DNA from: Dasypus novemcinctus
Lineage: Eukaryota; Chordata; Mammalia; Cingulata; Dasypodidae
NCBI RefSeq assembly: GCF_030445035.2
Contig: NC_080695.1
Coordinates: 52,965,954 to 53,029,953, forward strand
Reading direction: 5' to 3'
Length of the DNA: 64,000 nucleotides
The notes below the pieces were generated by a model. That model was not told the origin of the DNA, did no database searches, and saw only the letters and a program-made list of their open reading frames with translations. Shown here piece by piece: positions 47,001 through 62,000 of the stretch (its first letter is position 1; every line of letters starts with the position of its first letter). Position numbers and translations under genes: made by a program.

Positions 47001-50000
47001 GCCATATAAACTCATTTCTCCTTTCCATTTCCCCCTTACATGAGGTCAAACAGCATTTTAAAGTCATGTTATTATATGTAGACAGGGATATTCTGCTGAT
47101 CTGCGTTGGACCTTTAATTCAAGGTCATTTTCTAGTTGCATCTTCAACTGGTATTTGGTAGTGTCCCTCGGTGCCAGGGAGGCTCACCCGCAGGTGTCAT
47201 GTCCCACGCTGGGGGGAATGCACTGCATCTACATGCTGAGTTTGGCTTCGAGAGTGGCCACATTTGAGTAACATGAAGGCTGTCAGGAGGAAACTCCCAG
47301 GCACAATGCTGCTCTAGGCCTTATTCTTATTGCAGGCATATAGGCTCACAAGCATAGTCATTAGTATCAGGAGCCCACTATTGGACCCTCATTCCTTCCT
47401 GGTTCTTACCGTTGCACCTGGGGGACTGCCGCGGCTCCCCTAGGGACCATGACAGAGCACCCCCGGCCAGTAACCCAGTACCCCCCCAGCTGTTGTTTTT
47501 AATTGTTTCCACTATGAGTATATCCAAACATTACCATGCACCCTGGACATATGCCCTGTATAAATCCCTGTCAACCATATATAGCCTGTCAATAACATCC
47601 CATACCAGTATTCCTCCGCTGCCATTGTTGAACCACTCTGTGATCCAAAACTTCCTGTAAAGTGAATCCCAATATAATGTCAGGTTCTCTTACTAGTAAA
47701 ATGGAATATAGCGATGAGTTTAAAGGTTAGATCTAGAGTACATATTGATTTGGAAAAATTTCTACATCCTATCTTTTTCTTTTCTTTTTTCCTAATTATT
47801 GAGCTTCTCTTCACAAGAGTCTTAGATCACAGTAATTCATATATACAATATACAATACTCCCACATATCCACCGTAAAACCTTTTCCCTTCCACAGCGAT
47901 AATCTTTTAACTTATTCATATCATATTTACTGAAACTGATGTACAGACTCTGAAACAATAAGATAACTAAAAAATTTAGAAAACTGTATATCCTAACATA
48001 TGGACCACATTGTAAGCAGAGATGTCACCTTGTTTGAAAGCTATTGTTTTGGAGTCTGTACTTAAACTGTCTTAACCTCAGTTCCTTCTCAGTGAAATGG
48101 GCACAATAAAATTTCTTCTCTCACAGAGTTTCTGTAAAAGATTCCATGAAATTATGCATGTAAAATGTCTGATTAGTTTCAATTTAATTTTATTCCTCTC
48201 ATGATTATACCACCATCATTCTTACTATTACTGTATGTATGGTTTTGTGTCTGGAACCTGGTGGATGTCTGATACATGTTGTTGCTTATTATTATAAGGG
48301 TCTTATATATAATTGGTGCTCAATAAATACTTGTTGATCAATACATGCATGCTCCACAGTCAGATTGCTTAGATTTCCTTTCTGGCCCCTGCACTTATTA
48401 GCTGTGTGTTCTGGGCAACTACTTAATGTCTGTATTCATCTATGCCCATACTATAAAAATGGTATATATTTTTAAAATTGGATTGTTCACCAGCTAATTT
48501 TTTTAAAAAGGGTAGGAAAAGAGTCCTTATTTCATTTGGTTGTGGTGAGGGTTAAATGTGTTGAGGCATAGTAAGTGCTCATTAAATATTAACTGTCATC
48601 ATGTTAATCAAAAGCATTTCAGGGTGACAGGTGAGGCCACAGTGCGCCCTGCTGCCCACGCCGTGTAAGTGCACACACTCATTTTGCCTTCCCTCCCCTC
48701 CAGGGCCTAGGCTGGACGTTTCCCTGCTCTGGGTCACGGTGGCCTCCCTGTCCTCTTGCTCACCTCCCCCCTAATGGGGTCCGGGCTGCTGACGACGGCT
48801 GACTCGGCCACTGCTGGATGCTCTGCCAGGGCGTCCTCCACTTCTGCCGGCCCGATGCGGAACCTGAAGATCAATTGTTCTTTCCTTCACGGGTTCTGAG
48901 GCAGAGCCAGAGTTGGGGTGGATTGGGCCTCAAATCTTGTTCTCTGGGGGGTCACATCTGCCAGAGACCTGTAACTTCCCATCACGGGCCTGAGATGGAA
49001 GACCAAGACCCTCTATGCTAGGAAATACCAAGGCTCGATGGCTCCCAGAGCTCCTGCCATCCCCGCCTCCAATGCTTTGTCCTCTCAAAGCCCTGGGCTT
49101 GTCTCAAGCAGCTTCCACCAGCATGAAATTCCTTGGAAGCCTCACGCTTCATCTAAAACATTTGAGCAAATTCTGCATCCGATTCCCCACTATATCAGCG
49201 TTTATTATAGAAAATTTTAAAAATTCAATTTCCAGGAGAAAGTGTTGCACAGAAAGAGCCTTTAAAAAAATGTAATCCTGGAGTCAGACTACCTCCATTC
49301 AAGTCTAGGCTTTGCCCTGTATTCTCTTGAGACCAAGCAAAAATTTTTATGGCTCTATGACTCAGTTTCCTTATCTGCAAAATGAGGGAAATGATAGCAT
49401 CTTTCTCATAATATTGAGGATGTGTTAAGTGAGTTAATAGATACACAGACTTTATCTAGTAGGTACTCCATAATTGTTAGCTATTATTTTGTTTCTGTTG
49501 TGACATCTTGCACCCTATTTGAGGAGCACAAGATAAAATAAGCTCCCCAACCAATGGAGATCCAAGAGCAACCTCCTTTCCCATACCCACCCCTTAAATT
49601 TCCTGATGTCTTATTATGAGTTTGGCTCTTTCCAGAACCCCTGGGTCTGGACACGGGTTGGGGGAGGTGCACAAAAAGAGGCCCCCTGGGCCAGGGCCCC
49701 CTTACGTGCTTCTCTGCATGGAATTAGGCTGAGGGTCCCCTCATCAGTCCTGGAGGCATAACTTGGCAGGTGATATCCCATCAGGCAGGTGGGAGCAGCA
49801 CCTGCTGGCCCTGGGATCGCCAAACCTACCCGGAGGCATTGATGATGTCATCACTCCTCCCCAGGAACCAGAAGTAGCCCTCTGCATCTATAGTTGCTCT
49901 GTCCCCAGTATTGTAAAAGTCCCCACACTCCACTTCAGCTGTCTTCTTGGGGTCACCCTGCAAATATAAGAGCACCCCTGCTGAAGGCAGTCAGTGTAGA

Positions 50001-53000
50001 GATGACGAGCCTGGCCTTGGGGCTCAGATCTGGTCTCCTGTCCTGCCTCTAGCTCTTTCTGGTACTCAGGCAAGTTTTGTAATTGCTCTGAGTCTGTTTT
50101 CTTCCCAGGTAGCACTCAATGCAGGTTATAAAGCCAATTGTCATGATCATTGAAAAAATAACTCACTTGTACATGGCATATCACTAATATATTCAAGAGA
50201 ACAGGAACCCTGCTTATTTTATCCACTGCTCTAATCTCAGCACCCACACAGTGCCTGGCATGTGAGTGGTTTCAATAAACATTTACTGAATGAATTTTCT
50301 TCTCCAAACACTGTCTCATTTGATTTTTATGGAAATGCTATGATACTGGCCTTTTCTTTCTATTAGAGAAGTTGTGAGTTTGCAGAACCATCATGCATGA
50401 CGTACAGGATCCCCATATAACACCCTATTAGTGACACTTTGCAGAAGTCTAGAGAACTGACACCCTATTAGTGACACCTTACCTTTGTTACAATTGATGA
50501 AAGTATATTTTAAAAATAATTGTACTATTAAATTTAGTCTACTAAAAAAATGCTCCTAAAAGTATACAGAGTCTTTGGTTTTATTTAGGGGTGAGGCTGG
50601 CATTTTTTAAAAAGTAAAATTTTAAATTTTGAGATAACTGTAGATTTACATGTAGTTATAGGAAACTACACTGAGAGCCCATGTACTTTTACCTTATTTC
50701 CTCCCATGGAAACATCTTGCAAAACTATAGTTCAATATCACAACACAGTGGCATGGATACAGTCCACCAGTTATTCAGATATGCCCTCTTACTTGTGCTC
50801 GTGTGTGTGTGTGTATTTAGTCCCACACAATTTTATCACATGCATATCCTGTTTCCCCCACCACAGCCAAGATCCAGACCAGTTCCACCATCACAAGCAT
50901 CTCTGGCATTGTTCTTTTGTAACCACATCCATTATTCCCTTCTTCTCTATTGCTCCACCATCTGCCCCTTTCCCTAGCCCCTGACAATAAGTAATCCTTT
51001 CTCCTTTTCTATAATGGTGTCATTTCAAGAATGTTATATAAATGGAATTATCCAAGATTTGTGATTGGCCACTTTTTATTCAGCATGATTCTCTGGAGTT
51101 TCATTCAGGTTGCAAAACATACCTAAATGCACATACACAGTTTGTTTAATCAATCACCTATTGATGGGCAGCTGGGCTGTTTCCATTTGGGGGCTATTAC
51201 AATGAATAAATAGGTATTTTTATAGACTATTTTAAAGAAAAGGAAACATGCTCAGAGAGGCACAGTAACTTGCTCAAAGTCACTCAGCTGGTCAAAGCAA
51301 GGGTTGGAATTTGGAGTAAAGCTCCCTCCAATTTCTATGCACATGACTATGAAGCTATTTCTTGTCTTCACCCTTGGGCAAAACATGACATTATTTAAGA
51401 GGTACATGAAAAAAATTTTTAACAACTTTGATTCACATTCCTTTTGGAATTCTCTTCCAATTCTTCTGGTTATATTGAGGAGAGTCTTGGTTTGGCCCTA
51501 ACATGTCTTTAACATCTCTGAAAGCCTTGCTCCTCTCCCTTTCTTTCCCTAGGAGGAGGGTAGGCTTCAGGATAAGAGAGTTTGGCAGGAAAAGATTTAA
51601 CTAGAATTTAAGAAAAATGTTTTGTTTGTATCATTCTTATGGTAATATATGACTTGGATTTTTGTCAAGTGATACTGCTTCCCATGTAGGGTCATCAGGT
51701 AAACTTCATTTTTTTTCCAAGTGTTTTCAAGTGAAATAGATGATCTAATGAGAAAACTGAAGTAAATAATAATATGGATTGCTATGGATTGAGAATAAAA
51801 ATAGTGGAGGTGGACGTGAATGACTGAAATTTAGGAAACATCACACCAGGTGTCCAGCAATGCACCCTGATGTACCCCTGGAACTGCTGAATAGTTCAGT
51901 GGACTGTGTTTTGATACCATTGGTCCCCTGGACGAACTTTCTCCATGCCAAGCATGGCAGGTAGGGCATCAGAGGGGAACCTGGACAATGGCCTTAAACA
52001 TCTGCCTCTTTCTCTCAGAGCCTGGATTTCCCAGAGGTGGAGCCTCAGCCCACAGATGCTTCCTGGAAAGAAATGTATCTCATCTCCCTCATAGAGGTGA
52101 TCAGAGTTGACAAAGGCACTCAAGTGAGTGCTTTAAAAGTATACCATTGCTCTGCACTGTCCCAGTTCAATTTCACCAGAATCTCTGGAGTTGGACCCAA
52201 GCATCTATGAAGTTTCCTTCATTATTGTTATTTTTTAAGCTCCTCAGATATTGTCACTGTGCAGTCAGGGTTCAGTATCACTGGTCCTGTACACGTTTCC
52301 CTGTATTTATTTTCCCTTTAACTCAAGCTTAAATTTGTGCTCCTGAAAAATGAAGGCTAGAACCTGCATGTTTGCTTTGGGCAATAGTGTCACAAGATAA
52401 GCAGTGCCCTCTTGAGGCTGTGTTGACAGTGACATCAGGAGCAGACATCTGCTCAAAAATGGTGCACCAGTGACCATGATTTGGAGAAAGGGAATGGCTT
52501 TCAAGGTCTGATCACCCTTCCATGCTCATTCTTAGAAGTGAAGACTTTCCCCTTTAGGGCTAGTATGACCCCGGGAAGGCTAGGGTTTGTTTTGATGAAA
52601 AGTTTCAGGAGGTTTCTTTAGAGCCTGTCACAGTTTTCTGTAATCCCTGGGTTTCTCCCCCAAATTAAAGAGTGAGGGCTTTGGACCCAAAAGACATGGA
52701 TTTGAGTCCTATGCTGGAACTGCCATTTATATGATATGGGGAAATCTCCCAATGCTTCCATGCTGCAGGTTCTTCCTCTGTGAAGTGAGGATAATGCCCC
52801 CTGGAGGATCAGTGAGGTTAGTGATTGGTCCACACCCTGTGGTTGCTAAGTGAGATGGTTTGTACTGGAACCCAACCTGCTTGACTTTGAAACCACAGGA
52901 ATTCCTTGGTACTGAAGTCTGGTGGGCTGAAGCCAGTCTTTCTCCCCATTAGCTGGCTTGTTAGCACCAGATGGGTTAGAGCAGGAAGGGATGTGGGAAT

Positions 53001-56000
53001 GCACGATAAGCTTTTGGTAGGGATGGGGCCATCAGAACAGCTTCCCTGAGGTGGAGCAATGAAGAAATCATGGGATGGAGTTGTGTCCACCCCTCACCAC
53101 CCCCACAGCTCTCTGGAGGGATCTGGGGTGGAAGGTGGGGATGGGGTGCCCTTACCTCGTAGCCCAAGAAAAGACCTATGGGCCTGATGGGCTTGATCCT
53201 GATGCCGATGTTTCCTTCAGTGTAGGGTGGCAGGATGTTGCCCTTGTCATCAATGATCTGGAGAAAAAGCCTGTGAGTCCCACCCTGCAGGGCCTCCCCG
53301 TAACCTCCTGCCTCATCCCACAGGGCTCCCCCATCCCCTTCTCATCACCCAGCCATCCCCTCCCTCATTCATGTGGCCTCAGTGGGGCAATGGGATTGGG
53401 GGAGTGGTGGAGGACGCCCATCAGAAAAGATATTCAAACTATCAAATGTCATTGAAAGTCAGCAAATAGTGACATTCAAATCATGAGTCTAATTGTTTCA
53501 TGGACATATTGACATTGCAAATGTTTCTTCAAGTCATAAAACACTGATCAAGAAAAACTGAGGGAAGTGGACTTAGCCCAGAGGTTAGGTCATCTGTCTA
53601 CCACATGGGGGGTCCAAGGTTCAAACTCCGGGCCTCCTTGATGCATGTGGAGCTGGCCCATGCACTGTGCTGATGTGCACAAGGAGTGCCCTGCCACGCA
53701 GGGTGTCCCCCACGTAGGGGAGCCCCACGCACAAGGAGTGCGCCCCCTAAGTAGAGCCACCCAGCGCGAAAGAGAGTGCAGCCTGCCCAGGAATGGCGCC
53801 ACACACACGGAGAGCTGACACAACAAGATGACGCAACAAAAAGAGACAAAAGATTCCCGTGCCGCTGACAACAACAGAAACGGACAAAGAAAAACACGCA
53901 GCAAATAGACACAGAGAACAGACAACTGAGGTGGGAGGTAGGCGAGAGAAATAAAATAAATAAATCTTCAAAAAAAAACACAAAACATAAAAACCCTGAA
54001 AGCCCAGACTTGGTGACAGCTGCAAGTGCTGACCCCAGACCCTCTGTTCCACTGCCCCATGTGTGGTCCCTATGGCACTGCAGGTGTCAATTCCAACCTG
54101 CATAGGACATTGGAAGGAAAAAGAGGGAGGGAGGAGGCAGACAGCCAGGGCAGAGGAGCATGACTGGATCTGCCATCTGGTGTCACACAACTTCACAACA
54201 CCAGCCAAGCATTGTCTACTCTTTGCCAATGCCATTAAGACCAAACCTGCATGTCGAAGGGTGGGATGGCCTTCCCCATGGAACCTGGCTTGATCTTCAT
54301 GCCCCTGTAAATGCCACAAGTTATTCCCTGTTAACAAAAGAAGAGGCTGGAGTGGGCAGGCTGATCACAGAGCAGCAGGAATAGTACACAGCCTCCCCCT
54401 GGTCACAGGATGGAACACCAGCGGCCCTCATGGGGACATGAGGATGGCTGGGTTCCAGGCTATGTGCTTAGACCTGAGTCTAATGAGCAGATGTCTGCCA
54501 CCCCCAAGTGGGCTGGGCTCATTCTAGATGTGGGGTCCTCAGGAGCTCACAGTCCTGCAGAAGGGTAACCCCAGGAACTGGGCAATGCCAGGCATGGGCC
54601 CATTTGCCAGCAGAAGGCCAAGTGTCCACACACATTACTTGGGGCTGTGAACAGGGCTGGGAATCCACTCCACCTGCATTGAGGATCACCAGCGGCCCTC
54701 AGGGGGACATGAGGATGGCTGGGTTCCAGGCTATGTGCTTAGACCTGAGTCTAATGAGCAGATGTCTGCCACCCCCAAGTGGGCTGGGCTCATTCTAGAT
54801 GTGGAGTCCTCAGGAGCTCACAGTCCTGCAGAAGGGTAACCCCAGGAACTGGGCAATGCCAGGCATGGGCCCATTTGCCAGCAGAAGGCCAAGTGTCCAC
54901 ACACATTACTTGGGGCTGTGAACAGGGCTGGGAATCCACTCCACCTGCATTGAGGATCAGCTCTTTCTTGCCATTCCTTCTGCTAGCACTGTGCCAACTT
55001 GCCTTCTGAGGAACTTCATTCCTTCTTTGTGGTTCTCTTATGTGTCATTCTTTCTCTTGTTAAGAGTCTTCAAGCCAGACAGCCTAGGAGTTGATTCTTG
55101 AATCCCCCACTCACTAGCTGTGGGCCAGTTAATCCCCCTTGATTTCCTCCTCTGTAGGAGGGGATGATTATGAAACTGTGTGAGTGCTTGTGAATGTGAG
55201 AACAACTTAGTGCAGTGCCTGGCACATGCTGACTGTTCAGTAAATGACTATTATTAACTGTTACTCAGGCCCCAAAAGAAGTTAGTTGGAAGAGTCTCTT
55301 GCTGTGGGCTATTTCTTCATATTTCTATGCAGCTTAGAGGGCACTATTATTATTTTTGCCTGTCTTTTCCCACTTGGTAAATAGTGGACCTCCTGAGTAC
55401 AGACATGGCCCCACTCACCCTGTACTCTCAGCATCTAACACAATTCCTACCTACTTACAACAGTAAGTACAACGCAAGCACGTTCTATGAGCTGGCACTG
55501 CGGCCAAAGCTTTCCTCCCTTCCACTCATTTACCTACCACAACCCAGCAAGATCACCTGTAATAGCCCATTTTAGGGATGGAGAAGCCAAGACTTAGGAA
55601 GGCTGAATGACATGCCTCAGGATTTGAAGCCTGTCATTGGCATAGCTGAGACTTGAATGCAGACCTGAGCTCCTGGGGGCCCTTTCCCCCCCTATCACTG
55701 CACTACTCATGCTGGAGGTTCTTGAAAAATGTTGCACAGATGAGTGAAAAGTGCATTGAGAAATAAAGCCCCTCCTGCATATAAGGGACTGAGTATTCTG
55801 TTGCTGCAAGTAGCCGACTGAAGGGACTGGGGTGTTGGGTAGAGTGCCCAGTTCTGGTCTTGCCCAAATAGAAACTCTGAGTCATTTAAGGACAGGACCT
55901 GAATCTCAACATTTCTCAGACCTGCAAGAAGACCAATGGACTTATTTGTTGACTTTTTTTTTTTTCAAAATAAATTGTCAGGCAAGCAAATGAACAGGGA

Positions 56001-59000
56001 CTAAAGGGCCTGAGATGGGTCAGAGTCCTCTGTTCACTGGAGGGAGAGTGGGGTGGGGGTGGAAGCGGCTCTGTCCCACATTGCAAATGGACTGAGAACG
56101 TGTTCAAAGTCAGCAATACCACCCAGTCACTGATGCCATCTTGAGGTCTGAGACATGCATTATATTCTAAATGCCATGCCTACCTGGCAGCTCAAGGACC
56201 CTCTCTGGGGTCACAGTGTGTATGATGCATACAACAAGTCTTGCCCCCTCCATGCTATATATCCAGAAGTGAACATCTGGAGACCCTTCCCAGGATGCAT
56301 CTGTGGCTGCCATCCTAGGAAGGAATGGTGGAGTGGGCAGGCCTTGCTGGCAGTGGCCAGGTTTGCTGTGGAAACCCTCCTATCCCATCAGCAGTCTGAG
56401 CTCCCCTGAGCTAATGATCACAGGGCCAGTGGCAAAATGCCCTCAGACCCCTTCTTACACTTTTGTCCAGTAGTTCGATCATTTTCAGCATTATTGGCTC
56501 CTCAATGAGTTGAGGAGCTGTGCGATGTCCTTCTGGAAATTGACTCTGGGCACATTCACCTGGGACTCTGGAGCCCACAGTCAGCTCATCTGCCAAGCTT
56601 GATGCCTGCCAAAGCTGGTCCAGCCCAGAAAGGACCTGTCCACCTACCGTTTCTGACTGTCCATAGACCTCACTGAGCTGGACGCCTGTCTGTCTTCTCC
56701 ACTTCTCTTGCTCCTGGGGCAGCAGGGGCTCCCCGCCAGCACTGCAGTACTCCAGGGTTGGGAACCTGAGGCTTAGGGGAAGGCAGGGAGTCACTGGCAT
56801 CCTAGGTCAGCCTTGCAGGTTCTGTTCCAGGCCCACCCAATTGTAGTGGGAGCCAACTCAGCGCTGGCATCAGATCATCCTCACTTTCTCACTTGCCTTC
56901 TGGGCATTATACCCATGGTCAAAGTCATGTGGTGTCACTTCCCGTGTTCTGGCAGGGTGTGGGAGGATGAGGCTATGCGGTAAATTGGGGGAGATCTGGA
57001 TGAAATATGGATGATGATGTAAGAATGGGCAGGAGAGAAGCATGTTTATCAGAACTATCTCAGGGAAGCATGCTATGTGGCTAAAAGGGATATTTTTATA
57101 AACTGTAAAGGGGTGAGGGATAAAACCCCAAAAGACATGGTAGAGAGATAACCAAACTACACTGCCTTCTGTGGAGGGCATAGAAGGGCTTTTGTGAACT
57201 GCTTAGGATATAGGGCTTCTGGGTTAAATGTGGGAAAAGGGTGGAGAAGGGTCACCAGCAGCAGCCCTGAGAGAAGGCATTTTGGGGAGGACATGATGCC
57301 TGATGTGAACATCTGCAGTGGTTTTAGGCACATCAAGTGATACGTGTGCTCTCCTCCATTTCCCCCATGAAATCTAACATAAGGAATATAAAAACAGTCC
57401 AAGAAGGAATAGGTTCCTTGAAGAAAATGGGGACGTGATGGGGTCTGAGTGCTGGCTGGCATGGGGCAAGGATGGGCCACCTCTTGGGTGTCACTTTTCC
57501 AGCCTTCTCAACCTCGTGTGGCTCACAGTTGAGAATGAGGAAAAGGGGGGCTGAATTCACTGAGGGCTTCTTTCTCATTCTTCTGGGACTTTATCCAAAG
57601 TAGATAAATGGGATTGGATTATTACTGGGTTCTAACAAGGACCATCATCTGAAGAATGTTGTAGGAAGTAACGTATGCTTTGAAATATAGATAGAACCAG
57701 AATCTAGCTATACCAAGGTTCCATGAATGAGATTGAGTTGCATTTCAGAATTTGTTTCATAAGGGTAGTCAGGAAGCTCCTTGATATTTTAACTTTTGTG
57801 TCTAAAACTTATTTACCTGTGGTTTTTGAAGTGCCATTTCAATTTCAGAGTGTCTAAAAGAGACATAAAACTCCACAAGTTTCAAAGACCAGATTTCAGT
57901 TTAGTTAAAAATTAACTCTCAAACACAGGGAAATGTAAAAATAAAACTACAGTAAGATAACTCCATGAATCCACCAGATTTTGCCAAAAGTTCGAAACTC
58001 TGACAATAACAAATGTTAGCCAGGATGGGGACTAATGGGAATTCTCCCACCCTCCTTGTGGAAGCATTAACTGATTCACTACTTTGAAAATGGTATTGTC
58101 GTATGACCCAGCACTTCCTCTGCTGGAAAAACCCTACAGAAATGCTAGCTCACATGATCAGGGTACAGGTACAAGAGTTCACTGCAGCATTATTCAGCAA
58201 TAGCCCCGATGTGGAAACTACCCAAATGTCCATTAATGATGAATTGATTTAAAAATTTATGGTATTTTCATGAAATTTGATATCATACAACAATGAAAAT
58301 TGACAAATTAACTGTGAACACATGCAACCAGCTGGATTCATTTTAGAAACATAATTTGGAATTAAGGAAGAGAGATGTCACAAGATAATGCCTGAGTATG
58401 TGTATAAAGCTCAAAAGCAGATAAAACTGAGTTATTTTGCTCAGGGATATTTCATAAGAAGGAAAACTATGAAAGAAAGCAAGGAGTGGACCATAGACAT
58501 CAAGATAGTGGTTGCCTTTAGGGGAGGGGGAGAGGCCTGGGGGAGCTCTAGTGTGCTGTCGATGTTTGATTTTTGTGACATGAGTGGTGGTCATACAGGT
58601 ATTTTCAACAATTCATTTCTGTTTTATGTATTTTTTCTGTGTTCTTTTTATTTCACAGTGAAAATGTTTTAAAAAGAAAAACCCCATAATGATGCAAGGT
58701 TTGCTAAAGTGTTTCTCTGAGTTCTCTGGATTCTGGTTTAATGAACTAATTGGATGGGTGATAATTATCACCACCAATACTTAATAGACACACACAAACA
58801 CAGGCACCCACAGATTACGCTCAAAGAACCAGAGGGAAACATGGTCAGACTGTCATGCATCAGATCCTCAAAATCCAACCCAAAGATCACTGATACCAAC
58901 CACTTCTACCATACCTGGGGAAATTCTGCTGCAGAATCATTCGATATACAGCTGGTGCACCAAGGCACAGGGTGACAGGGTATTTGAAGAGTGTCTGGGA

Positions 59001-62000
59001 AGTAAGAAGAGAAGGAATTTTAATTTTACAGTTCACATGACACTATCCACTGACTATTAGCATTTCAGGTCTGACCTCCTCTCTAGAAAGCCCATTTAGT
59101 TACTTGTTAATTCATTCAATATACATATATTGAGCATGAATTTCATACATGACCCTGTGTCTGGTACTGCTGGTGGAAAGTAAGAAGAGTAAGGTGAAGT
59201 CAAACTCACATGGAAAGCAGGTCCTGGTATTGAATGCCAGGACTCAAAAGATAAAGCTGGAGTTGTCAGAAGTGAGATTTGAAGGAAGTTCTATAAGGAT
59301 ATAGTAGAGAAAACTATTTCTTCCAGTTTGGTAGTCCAGGGGGCTTGATGGAAGAGGTAGCATTTCATACGGGCACTGAGAAGTGGATAAGATATGTAAG
59401 CAGAGAACAGGGGGAGGCCCATCATGATAGAAGAAATAGCAAGAGGAAAGGCTCAGGAGCTGGAAAAATATTAAAGTCATCAAGTAATGAGGTATACTTA
59501 GACACATAGGAGAAAGAAAGAAAATTTAGTATGGTTAGAACTAGCTGGATCCAGACTCTGTAGGGTTAAAAATATCTGCTAGTCACCCTTGTTTGGCTAG
59601 AGGTGTAGCCTTTCAAGCTTTCATGTCAAGGGGGAGAAAAGCTAGGAGAGAAACAGCAAAGAGAAGACAATGTGGGTTTGGGCATCTAACTGGCTGGAAT
59701 TTAAATCCTTGACTATTAATTTCTCTGCTACTCTGTATCTTTCTCTGCAAAAAGAGATAGCCATATCTTCCTCATAGGACGGCGATGAGGGGTGGGGTGG
59801 GAATCTCATGTCACCCTTGGTTTCTCTCTCTCCTTGGACTCAGCAATATCTCTGCAATACCTCACATTCATCTCCTCTTTTGTATTTTCAGTTCTACCCC
59901 CACTTCCAGGTCCACTGCTCCCACCCAGAGTTCCTCTCCATCTTCTCACCCCAGCCCCTTGGGCAGCCTTGTTTGTCTCTGTAACCTTGCTCTGGCTTCA
60001 AGATTGGGCCGGTGAAGGACAGGTGACCAGGCTGGGCCACCTGGATTCTAACTGATCTGGATGGGCATTTGGCAAGGGAAGATGGAAGCCTGTGCATGCT
60101 CTGGTCACCATGTTCAGCTCTGTGCACACAAAGCAGCAAAGCAGGTCCCCAGAGAGAAAGAAGGGAGCAGAGAAGCAGAGAGGAGACACAGAAGCTGCCT
60201 GCAGTCCTTATGCTTATCTGGTTCCTGTTCCAGAACTGGCCCTCTGCCTTTCCAGTTTCATGAGCTGCCCCAATGTGCCCCCACCCACGCACTTTTCCAT
60301 GAGGTGGGCTTTCTATTACTTGCACCCAATAGAGCACTGCTTAGTATGTAAGGATTAGAGATAATATGTGTCAAGGGTCTTTCCCAGAGCTTGGCACTTA
60401 GAAGGCACTCATCAGATGCTGGCTAGGATTATTGTGGCTAAGCTGCAGTTTATGACTCATCTGGGGACTTTGCAGCTTGTGGTGGGGGGCTGGGAGCAGG
60501 AGACTCTTAGAATGGAGCTGGCTAGAGAGCTAAGTTTAGGGTTTGGGCAGAGAGGAAGCAGAGGGAATGTTCTGTTTTTGTGAATTGTGAATAGTACATT
60601 TTTTATTAGATTAAAAATTTTCCATCATCCATCAGAGAGACTGAAATAATAAATTAAAAATTGCTATTAAAATTTCACAAAAGTAATATGTGAAACATAA
60701 ATCTAAATGATTAAACTTTCAAATGCTGTTGCTTTTTAAAAAATATGTAACATGAATGCTTTTGAAATAATTCAAGATTAAAACTACTGTATAACTTCGG
60801 GGACACCCCATAGCATGGAAGGAGAATTAGACTTGGGGAGGAGACTTGGTGTGCTTGTGCAGCTTTGAGCCTCAGATGCTTAAAGCATCCTGGCACATGT
60901 GATGACATATGGAAGGGCGGTTTCAAGTGCTGGAGGGATGATCACATGAACTTGACCAGCTAGCACTTAAATACAGGGGAATTAACCTGGAGAGAGAAGA
61001 TGAGATTGCAGCACAGTTTTGAGAGTCACCTGCATTGATGTGCTTGCTGGAGAAACAAAAGCGAAGGAGATCATTTAGAAGGGAGAGGGAAGGTAAGGGC
61101 AGAGCCTTGGAGATCTGCAGGCTTTAGGGGGCAAGAGGGTTAAGAGGAGTGGGCTGCAGCAAGTGGAGAATGTTCTATGGAGAGTTTGGGATGAAGGAGA
61201 AAGACAGGGCTGGCCCAACAGGTAGCAGGGTCAAGGGAAGGTATCTTTACAATAGGAACTTTGACCATGTCTATGACTGAGGGAGTAGAGCTGATGGAGG
61301 ATGAAGGGATTGAAAATAAAGGAGGAAAGGTAGATGGCAAGGGGCAGAGAAAACAGGACGTGCAGCAGTTGTGTGTGTGTCAGGGGTGGACTTTGAGAGG
61401 TGGAAGGGCAGGTCTGCCTCTTTGGTGGAAAGCAAAGATGTGAGTGGAGACACAGAGGCTTTTCAGGTTACAGGAAGAGGTTCAAGCAGGTGCCTTAAAC
61501 CGTCACGATGCTCTGCACATAACAGTAAGAGCAAAGACTACCATTTACTGAATGCCTTCCACATGCTAGCTTCTGGATTAAGCACTCTGCACACTTTGCC
61601 TGAATTATCTCATTAATATGCACTATAATTACATGAGGTAGTAACTATTAACAGCCCCTACCATGTTTTAGAAAAGGAATCTGTGACTCAGCATGTTTAT
61701 GTAACCTGCTAATAAATGGCAAAGCTGGGACAAGATGCTAGATCTGTCATATTCCAAGGTCTCCTCTTCTAAATACTTCACTGTACTGAGTAACAACACA
61801 CACACACACCAGTTATTTGGCCTTTGTTGAGCCAGCAACCAGAGCTTGAGCCATGAGACCAGAGCTTGTTCTGGCTGCTATGTTTTTTCAAAAATGTGTC
61901 TCATGTCCGGAGTCTAATCTAAAGTCTGGGGAAGGGCTAAGAAATATGCATTTTCAAAGAGGTTCTGTCTGATGTGATTCTGATATGGTGATTCTTGTTC

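Noticed and set aside
54416..54957. Two-copy direct repeat as a CRISPR- or satellite-like array
   Set aside because: Only two adjacent copies without spacers, inside a mammalian intron; a simple tandem duplication.
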